Shown here piece after piece: positions 22,793 to 34,643 of a DNA stretch of 64,000 nt; positions within the stretch are counted from its first letter, which is position 1, and each line of letters starts with the position of its first letter. The translations under genes were made by a program, and so were the position numbers. The stretch spans positions 1 through 64,000 of the forward strand of contig VWPU01009575.1 in NCBI GenBank assembly GCA_013398955.1. Direction: 5' to 3'. The notes under the pieces are model-generated. The model was given only the letters and a program-made list of their open reading frames with translations. It had not been told where the DNA came from and searched no databases. The DNA is from Callaeas wilsoni (lineage: Eukaryota > Chordata > Aves > Passeriformes > Callaeidae).

Positions 22793-22874
22793 CGTTTTTC
22801 TCCCCCTCCCTCGTCTTTTTTTTTTCTTTCTTTCCTCCTTTTTTTTTCTTTTTTTTTTTTCTTCTCCCCCTTTA
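22793..22874. repeat. homopyrimidine T/C tract
   Basis: About 80 bases are almost purely T and C with only one or two purines, including T runs of 9 to 12. The complementary strand is a purine tract. Such tracts can form triplex structures and exclude nucleosomes. Confidence 0.9.
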
Positions 22875-22899
22875 AAGCAGTTTTTCCTCTGCCGAGTGC

Positions 22900-23060
22900 C
22901 ACCGATGCCAGGGCTCGATGTGCCTTTAAGGCTCTGTCAGCGCTCGCCTGATAATCTGGTCATCGCCGGCCTCATTAGATCCGTATTAATGTCAGCCACG
23001 GATTGCTAATTAGATTTGCGGGATAAATGAAATTACCCGAGTGGGCTGCGTGGGAGGGGG
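22900..23060. promoter_or_regulatory. candidate conserved non-coding element
   Basis: A complex AT-rich block with TGATAA, CTCATTAGAT, TATTAATG and GCTAATTAGAT follows directly on a homopyrimidine tract and contrasts with GC-rich flanks. It contains several homeodomain TAAT cores and a GATA-type site. Assigned by texture only. Confidence 0.35.
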
Positions 23061-23479
23061 AGTGCAGTCTCCCAGCGCTTCCTGGGATTTACGGGGGGGG
23101 GGGAAAATAAAAAGGGGAAAATAATAAGGAAAGACATAATTTTATTTTCCGTCCTTTTCTCCCTTCTTTCCCCTCCTGCCTCCTGAGCCCCATCCCCTCC
23201 TCAGGCTCCCCCCTGACAGCCACTGACCAAGGAACTCCCCAAACTGCTCCGGAGCTGGAACTGGGGGTTCTGCTAACGGGGCCCATCGGTGCCACGCCGG
23301 GCGCTCCGTGCCGAGGGATCCCGCTCGCGCTGGATTCGTGGATCTCAGGGAGCCGCTCTGGGGTGAACAGCACTGTGCTGCTGGGGTCCCACAGGGGTCG
23401 AGGGAGAGACCGATGGCATTATTCATCCTATTTATTTATCCTTATTAGAAAATGGGATGAAAGAACAGGGCCCGGCGTC

Positions 23480-23670
23480 CTCCTTTAAGCGCCGGCTGAG
23501 CAGCGCACACACAGCCCCAATTAAACACTGCCCGGACGAGGCCTTTCTCCATATTAGAAACCCAGCTCTGTTTAACGAGGACCAATTAAATCCTGCTTCA
23601 TTTTACCTGGGATCTCACAATAGAAGTGACAACAAATTCCCTTTCTTCTTCCCTGGTAATTACTGGCAGA
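23480..23670. promoter_or_regulatory. candidate conserved non-coding element
   Basis: An AT-rich patch with CCAATTAAAC, CATATTAGAAAC and GACCAATTAAAT lies between GC-rich sequences. A chance plus-strand frame runs through it. Regulatory reading is inferred from composition. Confidence 0.3.
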
Positions 23671-24179
23671 ATCAGCCCCGCTCCCGGGGCAGGAAGCCCT
23701 CCCCGATAACCCACCTGAACCCCGGCTGGATCCCAGCGGAGCGAGGGGCCCCTTCCTGCCCCCAGCCCCACCAAAACCCGGCTGGGATCAGCCCAGGCCT
23801 CCAGTCCTCTCCCACTGCAACCCAACACGGTGCTGGCGGAGTGGGGCCCCTCCTAGGGAAGCATGTGGAGCTATTCCATCCTGGCTCTGGCCTCCATTCC
23901 CAGGCCTCCCCCGAGCACCCCACAATGTTAAAGACTGCACCCTGTCTCCCAGGGGACATCGCTGCAACCGGGACATTCAATTAAATAATCCTGGCCCTTT
24001 GCTTCTCCCACAAATAAATGGCTTTTTTTCCGTCCCACAAATATTTCCTTTCCCAAGTTCCCTTTCAAAAGGAAAAAAAAAAAAACAACAACAAAGAAAC
24101 AAAACCCCAAACTGGAGAACAACAGGAAAAAAGGAGAGGGGGGGAAAGAAGAGAAAGAAACTGTTCTCCTTTCTTTTCC

Positions 24180-24605
24180 CTGTGTGCAGGGTAATTGATA
24201 GGCTCTATCAGAGGTCAGGATTTGCATAAGAATTAAGAGCAGTAAATTAATTTAATATTCCATGCACATCTCCAATTATTCCTGCAGACCTTTGTCTCCG
24301 CGGCTGGCAGAGAGAAGGTTCAGCTGCTCTTCAACCAAACAACATCTGTGCAGTTAATAATTTGATAAACAGCTCATACAAATAGTTTCTGAATTATCTG
24401 CCAACCCAATGACTATTCAGTTTGGAAGCACTCAGCGAGGGCTGCGCCGGCGGCCGGGGCTTCGGAGCCCCGGCCCAGGGATTCAGCTGCGCGGGCAGAG
24501 ATTCACCCTGCTTATCCCCAAAGTATCAGCAGCCCCTTGCAACAAAACCCCATCAAGAATGATATGTAAAATAAGTAATTAGCAGCAATTAATAAAAGCC
24601 CGCCC
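24180..24605. promoter_or_regulatory. candidate conserved non-coding element
   Basis: An AT-rich block includes GGTAATTGATAGG, AATTAATTTAATATTCC, CCAATTATTCC and CAGTTAATAATTTG. A short CpG patch (24,440-24,480) lies inside. The high density of TAAT/ATTA cores suggests an enhancer bound by homeodomain factors. No coding frame is present. Confidence 0.4.
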
Positions 24606-25016
24606 TCCCCTGTGTGTGCCCACCACCTGGAGAGGCTCGCGCCTGCCGCGAGGCCGGGCTCCTTCCCCCAGCTCCGGGCTCCAGGTGGGTCCGTGTGAGG
24701 TCTGTGGCCCCACGAATTGCTCTCGCTGGGTGCAGGATTTACAGCCCTTCAGCTGCTTCCTGCCCTACACAGCTCCCCGGAAAGGGGATGGATTCTCCCG
24801 GCTGTCTCCTTGCCCCAGTCTCCAAGGAGGAACGGTTGATGGTTGCCCTGCTAAATCCAAATTTCAGCCCAAGAAGGACATGCTGATTTTCTCCCAGGAA
24901 AATCCAATCTTACAATAAAATTGAGGTGGCTCCTTCATCCTTCCCTGCACGGATGCAGAGGTCCAGCTCCAGGCTGGCCAAGCACCACCGGTTTAATTCA
25001 CCCCTGTGGGCCGTAC
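24606..25016. other. intergenic, no gene seen
   Basis: GC-richer unremarkable DNA leading into a CR1 fragment. Short open frames on both strands only. Confidence 0.4.
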
Positions 25017-25172
25017 GGAGTGGAGTCCCCATCCCTGGAGGGGTTTCAAAGATGTGTGGATGTGGCACTTGGGGACACGGTCTGGTGGTGGCCTTGGTAG
25101 CGCCGGAGGAATGCTCGGACGCAGTGATCTTAGAGGGCTTTTCCAACCTTAACTATTCCACGATTCCACGTC
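25017..25172 (+). mobile_element. CR1 LINE 3' end, plus orientation
   Basis: It starts at GGAGTCCCCATCCCTGGAGG, runs through TTGGGGACACGG and GATCTTAGAGGGCTTTTCC, and ends in the diagnostic ATTCCACGATTCCACG octamer-type tail of avian CR1. It is heavily 5' truncated and contains no reverse transcriptase. Confidence 0.85.
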
Positions 25173-26590
25173 TGCATGGGCCGTGGTTCCTGCAGCACTT
25201 GCAGGCCTGACCTTAAATTACAGTGGCGAAGAGTTCTCCTGGCGACGCTGCTGCTCCTCACTCCCCTCAGGCATTAAGCATCACTCCAAAATTAATAAAA
25301 AATTGATTTTTAAAAGATTATGAAGTTCTTCAAGCTAAAGGAAAGGTTAATGCACCTCTCCATAGTCATACAACTTTCATGTCTGCTGACATAAAGAGCT
25401 AATGTTTTTCTCTCATTTAAAAAGCGAATTTACGCCATGAACAGGAATCCAGAAACAGGGACATAAACAGAAGCGAAGGGATGGGGTGCCAAATTTGGAC
25501 GGATGTCTGGGACTTGATAAACCACTGCAGGCTTATCACAGCAAAAATAACGCCAGACCCCACACCGGGGCTGTGGGACAGGCCAAGACCTGGTACCTCC
25601 CCTGGGGCAGGGAGATCCCAGCTCCCAGGTGGAGATCCCACATTTGGGATTTGGAGCTCCCACACTCCGTTCCCGCTGTGCCAGCCCGCGCTGTTACCTG
25701 GCTGCAGAACAGTGACGGCTCCGAGCTCGCCATGGGGAATCAGCCCTCTGAATATTCAACACTGGCAGCTCCTGGGCTGCCCAGAGCCAGGGATTTGCTG
25801 GGAAATGGACGCTTTTTCCCATCTTTTCCAAAATTCAGATCAGTGCACTGTGCTGTCTCTGGAGCCTGAGGCTGGACTGACCTGAAACTGTATTTTGCCT
25901 CAGCTCTAATTAAGCAAACACATTCCTTATGTTTTTATTTTGGAAGCTAATTGTGCTGTTTTAAGGATCTCAAACCACCTTTTTCCAGCCCCCAATTCCC
26001 AACGCTCCATGTTGTAAGGAGGGAACCAGACCCTCAGCTGTTTTCTGTCACCCAGCACGGGCATCCCTCACTCCTGACACATTCCTGTGGTTTGGCAGCC
26101 CGGGGCCTGGCACGGTGGGCTTTGGGATTGGGAAGATGCAATGCTGGCTCTGGAGAGCAGGATGCTGGAGACGCGGTGGTTTTGGGGCTGTGGGTTCACC
26201 CTTGGAGCTCTTTAGCCCTTTCTGGTCCCTGGATTTAACCCCAGCAAGGGAATTTCAGCGCTGACACTTGCCAAGGGGCGCTGGGCAACTTAATCCGTGT
26301 TTGCAGCGCTCTGGGCAGATTGCTACATGTGTGAACATTTCATCATATTCCAGCTAGGCCATATCCCAGCACTGCCACATCAGGCACACCCAGGGCTGCA
26401 CGGAGTTTGTTTTGGCATCTCAGCCAAAGGCTGAGGTGGAAAAATCAAAAACCCAGCCTGTGCAGATGGGTGCCAGCACCGCGTTTTTGGCACAGAGATG
26501 TCTCTTTACGGACTCGCTCCACTCTTTTCTTTATGGAGCCACAGAGGTGTCTGTAATGAGAGATTAAAACAGTAGTCGTGCCCTGTGATT
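25173..26590. other. intergenic, no gene seen
   Basis: AT-rich 25,260-25,440, then ordinary GC-balanced DNA. Open frames overlap on opposite strands and show no domain. Confidence 0.4.
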
Positions 26591-27740
26591 TATCCTCGAA
26601 ATTCTGGCGTCTCCGCACGTGTAAATACCCCGAGCCGCCCGGCTGCGGGCCGGGATAAATAACGCAGCGCAATATATTAACGGGGGAGAACGCGAAGCGC
26701 CGAAAAGACGGAGAGGGGGGAAATGCGTTTGCTGGGTGGTAAGTTATTGGGCCTTGGGAGGCAGGGCAGGGGAAGGCTGAGCACGGGGGGGTTCGCTCCT
26801 GCCTTCCCCCCGCCGATAAATCAGCAGCCTCGCGGTGCCGGCGCCGGAATAAAATATGCCGGGTCCCTGTGGCGGGCCGGCACGCGGCGCGGGAGCGCTC
26901 GCCACGCACGCTGACTGCAAATGGGGTGGGCCATCAGACGCCGCCATAAAACACCCCCTCGCCTCCCCCAGCTGATTATCAACCTCATGCATAGCAAATG
27001 ACGGAGCGGGAGCGCCGGCGGCGCCTCTGCCGCCGAGGTAAAAAAATAAAATATTTACAGACTGACAGGCTAATGGACACTTTGCCAAAGAGCCGTTCGA
27101 AAGAAGTAGTAAATGGGCCCGTGCTGATGCAGGGCAGCGGGCCCGGTCAGGGATCAGGACACACGGCACCGGATCGGATAACATCTAATTGGCAGGTCAC
27201 ATCCAAATGAGTGTAGTCATGCATCATCCGGAAGGCTTTTTGCTGGTTATAAAGACACTTGTAAACAATTCAGCCGCTGAACATGGCAATAATATGTTGA
27301 TCCGGCATGTAATGAGGTGTTCCTGGAATCAATAAACTAGTCATGAAGAGCAGGGAGCAAGGTCAGCGCCTGCCTTTTTGATGACCTTTGCTGGCTGGTG
27401 AGGACATCATATACTCTGAAGAGGACTTTTCTCATATTGCAGAAGGCGCCGAGTGTCAGAACTTCCATTCGCAGCAAGCAAATGAACAGCCGGGCTCTGC
27501 ATGCTAATGAAGTCCAGGCTATTTTCCACCTTTTCATCTGCACATTATGCTCTTGACTTTGGAGAAGGTGGGAATTAGGTTGGACCCTCGTGTCAGACTG
27601 CCTGATGGCTCGGCTCCGGAAAACTGGTAATTGAAGCTGATGACTGATGCGGAGGAGGCCTGAATTTGGAAATAAACAGTTTCAAGCACTGCATGTCATT
27701 TCTAGAGAGACTGCTGAGTGAATGGAAATGAGCTCCGTTT
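26590..27740. promoter_or_regulatory. candidate conserved regulatory block with CpG core
   Basis: A CpG-rich left half (26,590-27,030) passes into about 700 bases of complex AT-balanced DNA. Notable words are GATTATCAACCTCATGCATAGC (27,001 side), ACAGACTGACAGGCTAATGG, TAATATGTTGATCC and CATGCTAATGAAG. The last is octamer-like, and TGACAG is a TALE/MEIS-type site. The stretch has very low repeat content and no coding frame. I infer a developmental enhancer. Confidence 0.45.
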
Positions 27741-28366
27741 CGCCGATCTAATGCAGTTTCTCAGCAGGAAAAACACCGTCTTTGAGACAACAATGCCAAT
27801 CAGTGAGATTTAAATGTCCTGGCGATAATGTAAGGAATAGCACCTGCCTCGGCAAACAGCACTTAGGGAAATGCTGCCCGACGCCGGGGCCTGTGACTCG
27901 CCTCCAGCCCCCAGCGCCGGGCCTGGAGGAGCCGGGAGGGCACGGCACGCACGGTGCTCGGTTGTTGCCGCGGAAAAGCCACCGGTGGCACCGAGGAGTG
28001 CGGCTTTGAGCAACCCCTAGCTGAGCACGGTGCTCTCCGTGCTGCGTCTGCCCCGCCGAACTGCTCCTCCCCAGCACACTGAGGAGAAACCCTGCTGGCC
28101 TCAGCCCTGCCGCTGCTCTCCCTAGCTCATGCCAGCCCGGCTGCCCGCCCCACAGAGATGAAAAAATGGGGTTTCTAGGCAAGGCACCCAAAGGCCAATA
28201 TGTTCAGCCCCGACTCTGAACATCCCAGCCGCTGGGAAACAGCATTGGGAATGTTAGAAACCCTGCCCAAGTCCTGCCTGCTGGTGTGGAATGGAGCAGA
28301 GCCACTTGTGTGCCGGGGCAGAAGCAGCCTCGCTGAGGCTTCCAGGGCTTTGAAGCGTTTTCCTTC
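27741..28366. other. intergenic, no gene seen
   Basis: Mixed GC-rich DNA between the 27-kb block and a CR1 copy. No supported exon. Confidence 0.4.
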
Positions 28367-28545
28367 AGACACAGAATTCCAGACTGGTCTGGCTCGGAAG
28401 GACCTTAAAGTCCATCTTGTTCCACCCCCTGCCATGGGCAGGGACACCTCACAGTATCCCAGGTCACTCCAGGCCCCGTCCAACGTGGCCTGGAGCACTC
28501 CCAGGGATGGGGCAGCCACAGCTTCTCCGGGCAGGCCCCGTGTGT
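28367..28545 (-). mobile_element. CR1 LINE 3' fragment, minus orientation
   Basis: The plus strand reads the reverse complement of an avian CR1 tail: ACACAGAATTCCAGACTGG, then GGACCTTAAAGTCCATC, CCCCTGCCATGGGCAGGGAC and GGGATGGGGCAGCCACAGC. It is 5' truncated. Confidence 0.9.
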
Positions 28546-29820
28546 CCCCTCTGTGGGTCCCCCCCAGGCACAGGCGGGACAGGGACTCGCCCGCCCCGTG
28601 TTTCCCCAGCATCCCCGCGCCCCGACCGACCGTGCTGGAGGTACGGGGTGGGCTGTGCTGCAGGCAGGGGCTCCCCAGAGCCCCTCGTCCCCCCGACCAG
28701 AGGCCGCTGGGGTCAGCATTCCCCTGGGCGGCCACATCCCGCTCCCCGCTGCCAAAAGCTGCTGGCTGTCCTCCGGAGGTGGCTGCATCGGGAGCGGGTG
28801 TGTTTGTGTAATAGTTTGCAACCCTTCAACATGAAAGGATGGAGACGGATGCGAGTTATTATTATGAAAATGAACCAAGCAACAGACAAAAATATTCAGG
28901 AGATGTAATCTGCGTCCCTACAATGCGCTCGCGGAGAAGAGCACTTGGCAGACAGGAGAGTCGCCGTCAGATACATTGCCTTTTGTTAAATTGCTTTTGC
29001 TCTGACAATGCCTTTTAAAACCACATGCAATCTTAATTTAAAATACCCAATACCTCAAGGTATAGGGCCCCAGTGCCGGTCTCCAGCTTGGGATTTGTCC
29101 AAAACAATTCCCTCAGCTTAATACTGCTATTCCTCATTTTAATCACACAACAAACGTGGGAGCCTGAATTCGCTTGTAAGAATCCATGGACCTGATCCAA
29201 ACATCACTAAAAATCAATGGGGCACGGATTGATTCCCCTGCCTGCCACCTCACTGTTGCCCAAATCCCTGGAAGCTTTACCCAAGGAAGGCCCTCTCCCT
29301 GAGGGACAGCTTTGGCACGCACGATGGGCGGAAAAGCAAAACTCAGCTTTTTCATCCTTTTAGAAAATGGTTAATGGTGAGGAAATGCTGAATGTGGCAG
29401 GGCAAGACACGATTGCATTTTTATTTTCCAGAGACAGAGTGGTGGAAAAAAAACCGCAAACAAACCAGGCAGCACTTCCAGGTCACTGCTCCCTGCTCCT
29501 GTCCTGGCAGGCCGTGTGTCACTCCCAGCTGCTCCGCAGCACGGAGCACGAGGCCTTCACGGACTGAAGGTTTGGCTGTGGGTGCCAGCTCTGCACCCCT
29601 TCTCTCAGCACTCAACAGAACACCCCAGACTGCCTCAGAGGCCCCTGGGCGCCAGATTTACCCTCTGCCCGCGGGAGCTGAGAGCTTCAAAGCGCGTGGC
29701 GGCATTTCGAGGTCATCCGTGAGGAAGGGCAGGTGTGTGTCCAGGCACGACGCTGGCTCCAGGCTCACCCCATCCATCAGTGCCCCTCCGGCCTCCCACC
29801 TCCACGGATAACCTCCTTCC
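28546..29820. other. intergenic, no gene seen
   Basis: GC-rich to 28,790, then AT-rich 28,810-29,170 with TTTTAAAACCAC and CTTAATTTAAAATACC. No exon is supported. Confidence 0.4.
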
Positions 29821-30215
29821 CTATGCTAATTCCCTCAGAACATTATGCAGACTGTTTATATTTCTGTACAGCCAGAACAGGCTGCTGACACAAATCAGCC
29901 ATTAGCCATTCACACTGAGGAGTCTCCGCTAATTGTGCAGAATGTAATTAGTGATTATGTAATATCTAAGCTCTTGCAACTGTCATTAATGTCCACTATT
30001 CACCAGAGATAGTTCTTACTGAATTAGGGAATGATTACTGCATGCTAAATCTACTTAATCCTAAATATGCTAATTAACACCGCCTGCACTTTAGACAGTG
30101 GTTAAAAGCACTAGTAACCTCAAAAAAGGCTCTGATACACCAGAACCCAAATTGCTAGCGATGGATTTTCCCTCAAAAGGTAAATTTGTTTAATTAAATG
30201 CTGTAGTAAACTGTT
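29820..30215. promoter_or_regulatory. candidate conserved non-coding element
   Basis: An AT-rich, complex block with CAGCCATTAGCCATTC, CTAATTGTGC, GTAATTAGTGATTATG and ATGCTAATTAACACC. Repeated TAATTA/CTAATT cores occur over almost 400 bases, and no coding frame is seen. Confidence 0.45.
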
Positions 30216-30295
30216 GGGCACAGCCCTTGATTAGCGCAGCCCAAGGAGGGGCCTTCTGGAATCATCTCGCGAGGTGCCACCGCAGGGCAGCGATG

Positions 30296-30352
30296 CTCCT
30301 GCAGCATCCCTGGCCTCCTGCAGCATCCCCGGCCTCCTGCAGCATCCCGGTC
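30296..30352. repeat. 19-bp tandem repeat, three copies
   Basis: Copies of CTCCTGCAGCATCCCYGGC start at 30,296, 30,315 and 30,334, with one variable base. Confidence 0.9.
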
Positions 30353-30479
30353 CAGGCACAGCCTTGCCCACACGCCTGCCAGTGCTCCCCAACAGGCCTG
30401 ACATGAGCAGAGCCCAATGCAAAACAGCTTTCCAAAGGCTCTCCCTGCAGGATTAACCATCCTGTTCCTCAGGTCATAA

Positions 30480-31325
30480 ACAACCATATTCCTACAGGCA
30501 GATACAGGAGCTTCCCTCAATAAATTCTGGCTTAAATCCTAATTTCAAGATGGATTGCTTAATTTGAAGATTGATTGTGTAGAACAGACTTCAGATATTA
30601 AATGCTAAAGGAATGGGATAAATACAGCAATTGTACAGGTTTGAAAGGTCCCTTTCCAAGGCCTGGGGTGTTTAATGTATGCTGGGTTTCCGCGGAGAAA
30701 AAAGATATGGCTGTCATGAACCCCGGGATAATAGCAGCCTGTGATTTATGAAGATTCCTCCTGCTTATATATTTTAGATAAATAATACCCCTGTGTGTGT
30801 CTCTGTGCTCATTCATAACCAAAAGCTGCCCGGGCTGCGCAGAGAGTTTGCGCAGGAACATTTAGAATCAGCTCAGAGGGACGGGATAACTCACGGATCA
30901 GACACCGAATAAGTCACGGCGTGACAAAGGCAGGAGTCACCCGGGCAGAGCCACGGGGCACAGGCACACCCAGAGCCAGAGGTGTGCTCCACGGCCGGCC
31001 GAGGGCCTGCTCGCCCGCCACCACCATCAGCGCCACGGAAATGAAAGAATTAGCCACACAGCGAACCCCTAATTGCCTGGCAACAGCATTTAGGCCCCAT
31101 TAGGTAGATTTGTAACTGCTTCCAGAGAAATAAACTCCTGTGTCATTAGATAACAAGGGAAGAAATAGGTTATTTCCTTTTTGAAAGGTATGAAAGCTTC
31201 CAATCACCTGATGTACGCGCTCAGTAGATTATTTTCTGTCATGTCAGTTAATTGAATTTTACCCATTGCTCTTAGAATTCCTCCCTTTCGTGTAAGGTTA
31301 AAAAGTTCAGAGGAGTCATATTTTT
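30480..31325. promoter_or_regulatory. AT-rich candidate regulatory stretch
   Basis: Complex AT-rich DNA in two parts, 30,500-30,870 and 31,030-31,325, is separated by a short GC patch. Words include ATTAGCCACAC, CCCATTAGGTAG and GTCAGTTAATTG. No gene is seen. Confidence 0.3.
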
Positions 31326-33623
31326 GAACCGCGTCCATTTATCGCACGAGCCAACTCCGGCTGCGCAAAGCGCGCCAGGAAAAGGGAGCAGCGGCCAACC
31401 GCGCAGGGATGGCTGCAGCATCCGGGTGAGCTGGCGTCGGGTCATGGAAAAACGTCACTTTTCAGGCAGCCCCCAGCTGGGACGCTGCCGGGAGCCACCG
31501 GAAGGGACCTGCTGCGAGCTCCATGGTTGTTGTGCGATGACTGCGCCTCCTCCCTTGGAAAAGCAAACTGGAGACCCGGAGCTAAACTAATTCCTCAGAC
31601 TGCCCGGAAACCCTTGCCAGAGTGCCAGCTGGGGTGGGGTGCCATGCGCGCCAGCCAGACACGGGAGGAGGGTTTATTCCAGCCCCGCTCCGGTGGTGCC
31701 TCTGTCACCCCGTGTCACTCCCCCGGCCATCGCCAGGGATGCCCAGCCCTCACTCTCAAGCACCCCCTCATTTCTGCCTTTCCAAAGCAAACCTAGGCAG
31801 ATGTTCTCGATTTCCGAGAAATCCAGATCATGCGTCATTCCTCTCATCATCGCTCAGGCTGCTGCTCTGAAGCTTCACCAGCTCCCCCCGATTGCTCCTG
31901 AGAGGCAGCGGCACCCTCCCAGCCCCAGCGGTGCTGCCGTGCGGAGCTGAAAGCCAAAGTTAAACTTTAGTGGGGAGCTCTGGTTTGATCCTGTGGGACA
32001 TTTGCTTTGCAAACCAGCACCGCCCGGAACGAAAGGGCTGGCTTGGCCACAGAAATATTACTGAAACCGTCATCTGGTGACTCCGGAGCCGCTTGATTTT
32101 AAACCCTGCTGAAAAGCCAGCTCCATTTTCTGCTTTGGTGGAGACCAATTCCCCATGCTGGCGCAGGAGAATAGATCAGCCTCGGCAGTGGGGCGTTGTT
32201 ATCCAGTTCCCAACTATTATGACATAGTTTCTATCAGAGCAGTTTTCTTCTCAGCCAGTCGAGTGGAATGATCCCTGAAAGCCGCAGTTTGCGGCAGGGA
32301 CGCGCTCGGCGTTGTCAGAAATCCCTGGCTGCCCACACGCAGGCCAGCGGCTGGAAAACAGGGAGGTGGAAAAGGGCCTGGAAAGGCAGGGGGCTTCAAA
32401 GCACTGGGCAGGGAGGAAGCAGCAGAAAACACAAGGATGGGAGGAAGAAAAATAAGTATGGAGAGATGAGTAGCGTGGAGCAGCCAGGCCCAAGGAAACG
32501 CTCCTTCCCAAAGTCTCTGTGGTGCAGCGTGTGGCGGGAGCTGGGCCCGGCCCTGCTCCTGTTCCCTGTGCCCAGGCACCAGGAAACCTCCTCAGCACTA
32601 CAGGGGCACCTCAGACCTCGGGGCTGGAGGGGCCAGGCACTGCTCCTTTTCCCCAGGACTGGGGTATTCAGGCTCCAGAGACCTGCTTTGGAGAGCTGGA
32701 TCCCAGTCCGACCTCTTCTTCAGCTGGTTTATCAAACCACTGACAGGGACAGGAGAGCACCTCCAGGCTCTTGTGCAGGGCTGTGACCCCATAGGTGCAT
32801 TGGCGGCCATTCCCACCTTTTGGGGAGAACGGGTTTGGGGCAGCAGGTCTGGGCTTCTGCCGGTGGTCGCCAAAAACCCTCCCTGGTGGGCTGGAGAGGC
32901 AGCACAGGCAGCGGGGAGGGAGAGAAAGCAGAAGGAAAGAGCAGGGCTGCGCTTTTCCGTGCCGCCTTTTTGTTTTATTTGGTTTTAATTGCACCCCAGA
33001 GCTCCTTGTATTAAACATCGCTAATTAAGGAGGGCCAGGGAGCGGGCGGGTGGGCAGCGGTGGCCGGAGCGGGGCTGGAGGCCAGCGCGGAGCCCCTCCG
33101 CTGGCAGAGCGGTGCGTGGGGATAACCTTGTAATCTACAGAAATCTGGGAATTATGATGGATATTACATAAATCAACCCCCCTGTGTCAATAAGGAAAAA
33201 AACATTTTTCAAAGAAAAGCAGCTGATAATTAACCCTGAGAGCACGGGTTTAACCCAGATCACCTTGGGGAAGCGCCTGGACAAAGGCAGGCATTCATTC
33301 CCGGCCTTTCTCATTTAAATAACCCGGCCTTCATTGGCTCCTGAGGGATTGCTCGGGAATTGCTAAACCGGAGGTTTGTTCGGGTTTGATGTGTAGTTGC
33401 ATTGATTTCCCCCTCCCTCATCTTAATAAAAGGCATTTTATAGAGCCCCAGAGCGGGGCAGGGTGAGACATCCCGCAGCTCCCGCTGGTCCAGCAGCGGG
33501 TGTTTGCCAGCCCACAGGAGCTCTGCTGACATCTCCGAGCGCGTGGAGCTGGAGGATGTCTCTGAGCAGCATCACCAGCTCGTTGCTCATTAGGAATAAC
33601 CTAATTATTACTTAGCAAATCAG
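31326..33623. other. intergenic, no gene seen
   Basis: Starts with a short CpG patch (31,330-31,460), is otherwise GC-balanced, and becomes AT-richer at 33,120-33,240. Opposing open frames near 32.2-33.0 kb are unsupported by splice sites or known domains. Confidence 0.4.
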
Positions 33624-33781
33624 GTTTGCCCAGAGAAGCTGTGGCAGCCCCATCCCTGGCAGTGTCCAAGGCCAGGCTGGATGGGGTGTGGAGCAGCCTG
33701 GGATAGTGGGAGGTGTCCCTGCCCAAGGAATGACATGAGCTTTAAGGTCCTTCCAAGCCAAATCTTTCTGGGATTCTCTGC
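33624..33781 (+). mobile_element. CR1 LINE 3' fragment, plus orientation
   Basis: It reads TTGCCCAGAGAAGCTGTGG, CCCCATCCCTGGCAGTGTCC, GATAGTGGGAGGTGTCCCTG and AGCTTTAAGGTCC, then GGGATTCTCTG. This is the close-to-end part of an avian CR1. The wording resembles songbird copies. Confidence 0.9.
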
Positions 33782-33821
33782 GCTGATTTTGAGGCTGCCT
33801 TTTGGCTTTTTCAGGACCCCA

Positions 33822-34110
33822 TAGGACCATTTAGGTTGCAAAAGCCCTCTAAGATCAAGTCCAGCTATTCCCCCAGCACTGCCAAGGCCACCACTAACCC
33901 ATGACCCCAGGTGTCACATCCAGGCATTTGTTAAATCCCTCCAGGAATGGTGACTCCCCCACTGCCCTGGGTAGCCCGTTCCAATGCCCAACAGCCCTTC
34001 TGGACAGGAATTTTTTCCTAATATCCAATCCAAATCTCTCCTGCTGCAACTTTTAAGGCCATTACAGCTGCGGTATCTCCTCAGACAAACGTCTGGCCAG
34101 TTTTGCTCTC
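33822..34110 (-). mobile_element. CR1 LINE 3' fragment, minus orientation
   Basis: The plus strand carries the reverse complement of an older CR1: GACCATTTAGGTTGC, AAGATCAAGTCCAGC, CAGCACTGCCAAGGCCACC, AATGGTGACTCCCCCACTG and TTTTTTCCTAATATCCAATC. The outer limit near 34,110-34,170 is fuzzy. It lies tail to tail with the copy at 33,624-33,781. Confidence 0.9.
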
Positions 34111-34606
34111 GAGGCACCCAGCAGACCTGCCAGCCCCTCACGCTGGTCGGACCAGGCCCCAGGGGAGCTTCTCCAGGCTGCTTCCCGCCACCCCACACTA
34201 ATGCTCCTTGCTTTTCCCTTCATCCATAATTATTCCCGGGGCAGCACCTGAAAACCCACATTCAGTACTGGTCTTTCCTCTTGTTTTTCCTCTCTGCAAG
34301 CGACCTGTGTTCCGCGTTTGCGAGTGCTGGAACCGGGATGAAGCAGCAGCTGCTCAGGGGAGAAAGCTGCAGGCTGGGAGCCGAGGGAGAGCTCCTGAGC
34401 GTGCTCTTTCCTCCCATAGCTGCTGCTGGAAAGCCTGGCAGGGATGTTCCTGCAGGTGCAGCACCCACACACCAACACCTCCATCACTGGGAGCGCCCGG
34501 CTCAGCCTTTGCCTTCCCTGAGCCTGGGGCAGCGCTTCGCTGTGCAACCGGGAGCTTTTGGATGTGGGCTGGGGACCTGGCTGTGTTTGCCAGAGGGGTG
34601 ATACAA
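34111..34606. other. intergenic, no gene seen
   Basis: GC-rich DNA with opposing open frames and no splice or domain support. Confidence 0.4.
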
Positions 34607-34643
34607 GCAGAGCAGAGCGGAGCAGAGCAGAGCAGAGCAGAGC
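34607..34643. repeat. (AGAGC)n pentanucleotide repeat
   Basis: About seven GCAGA/AGAGC units, one carrying a GCGGA variant. Confidence 0.9.
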
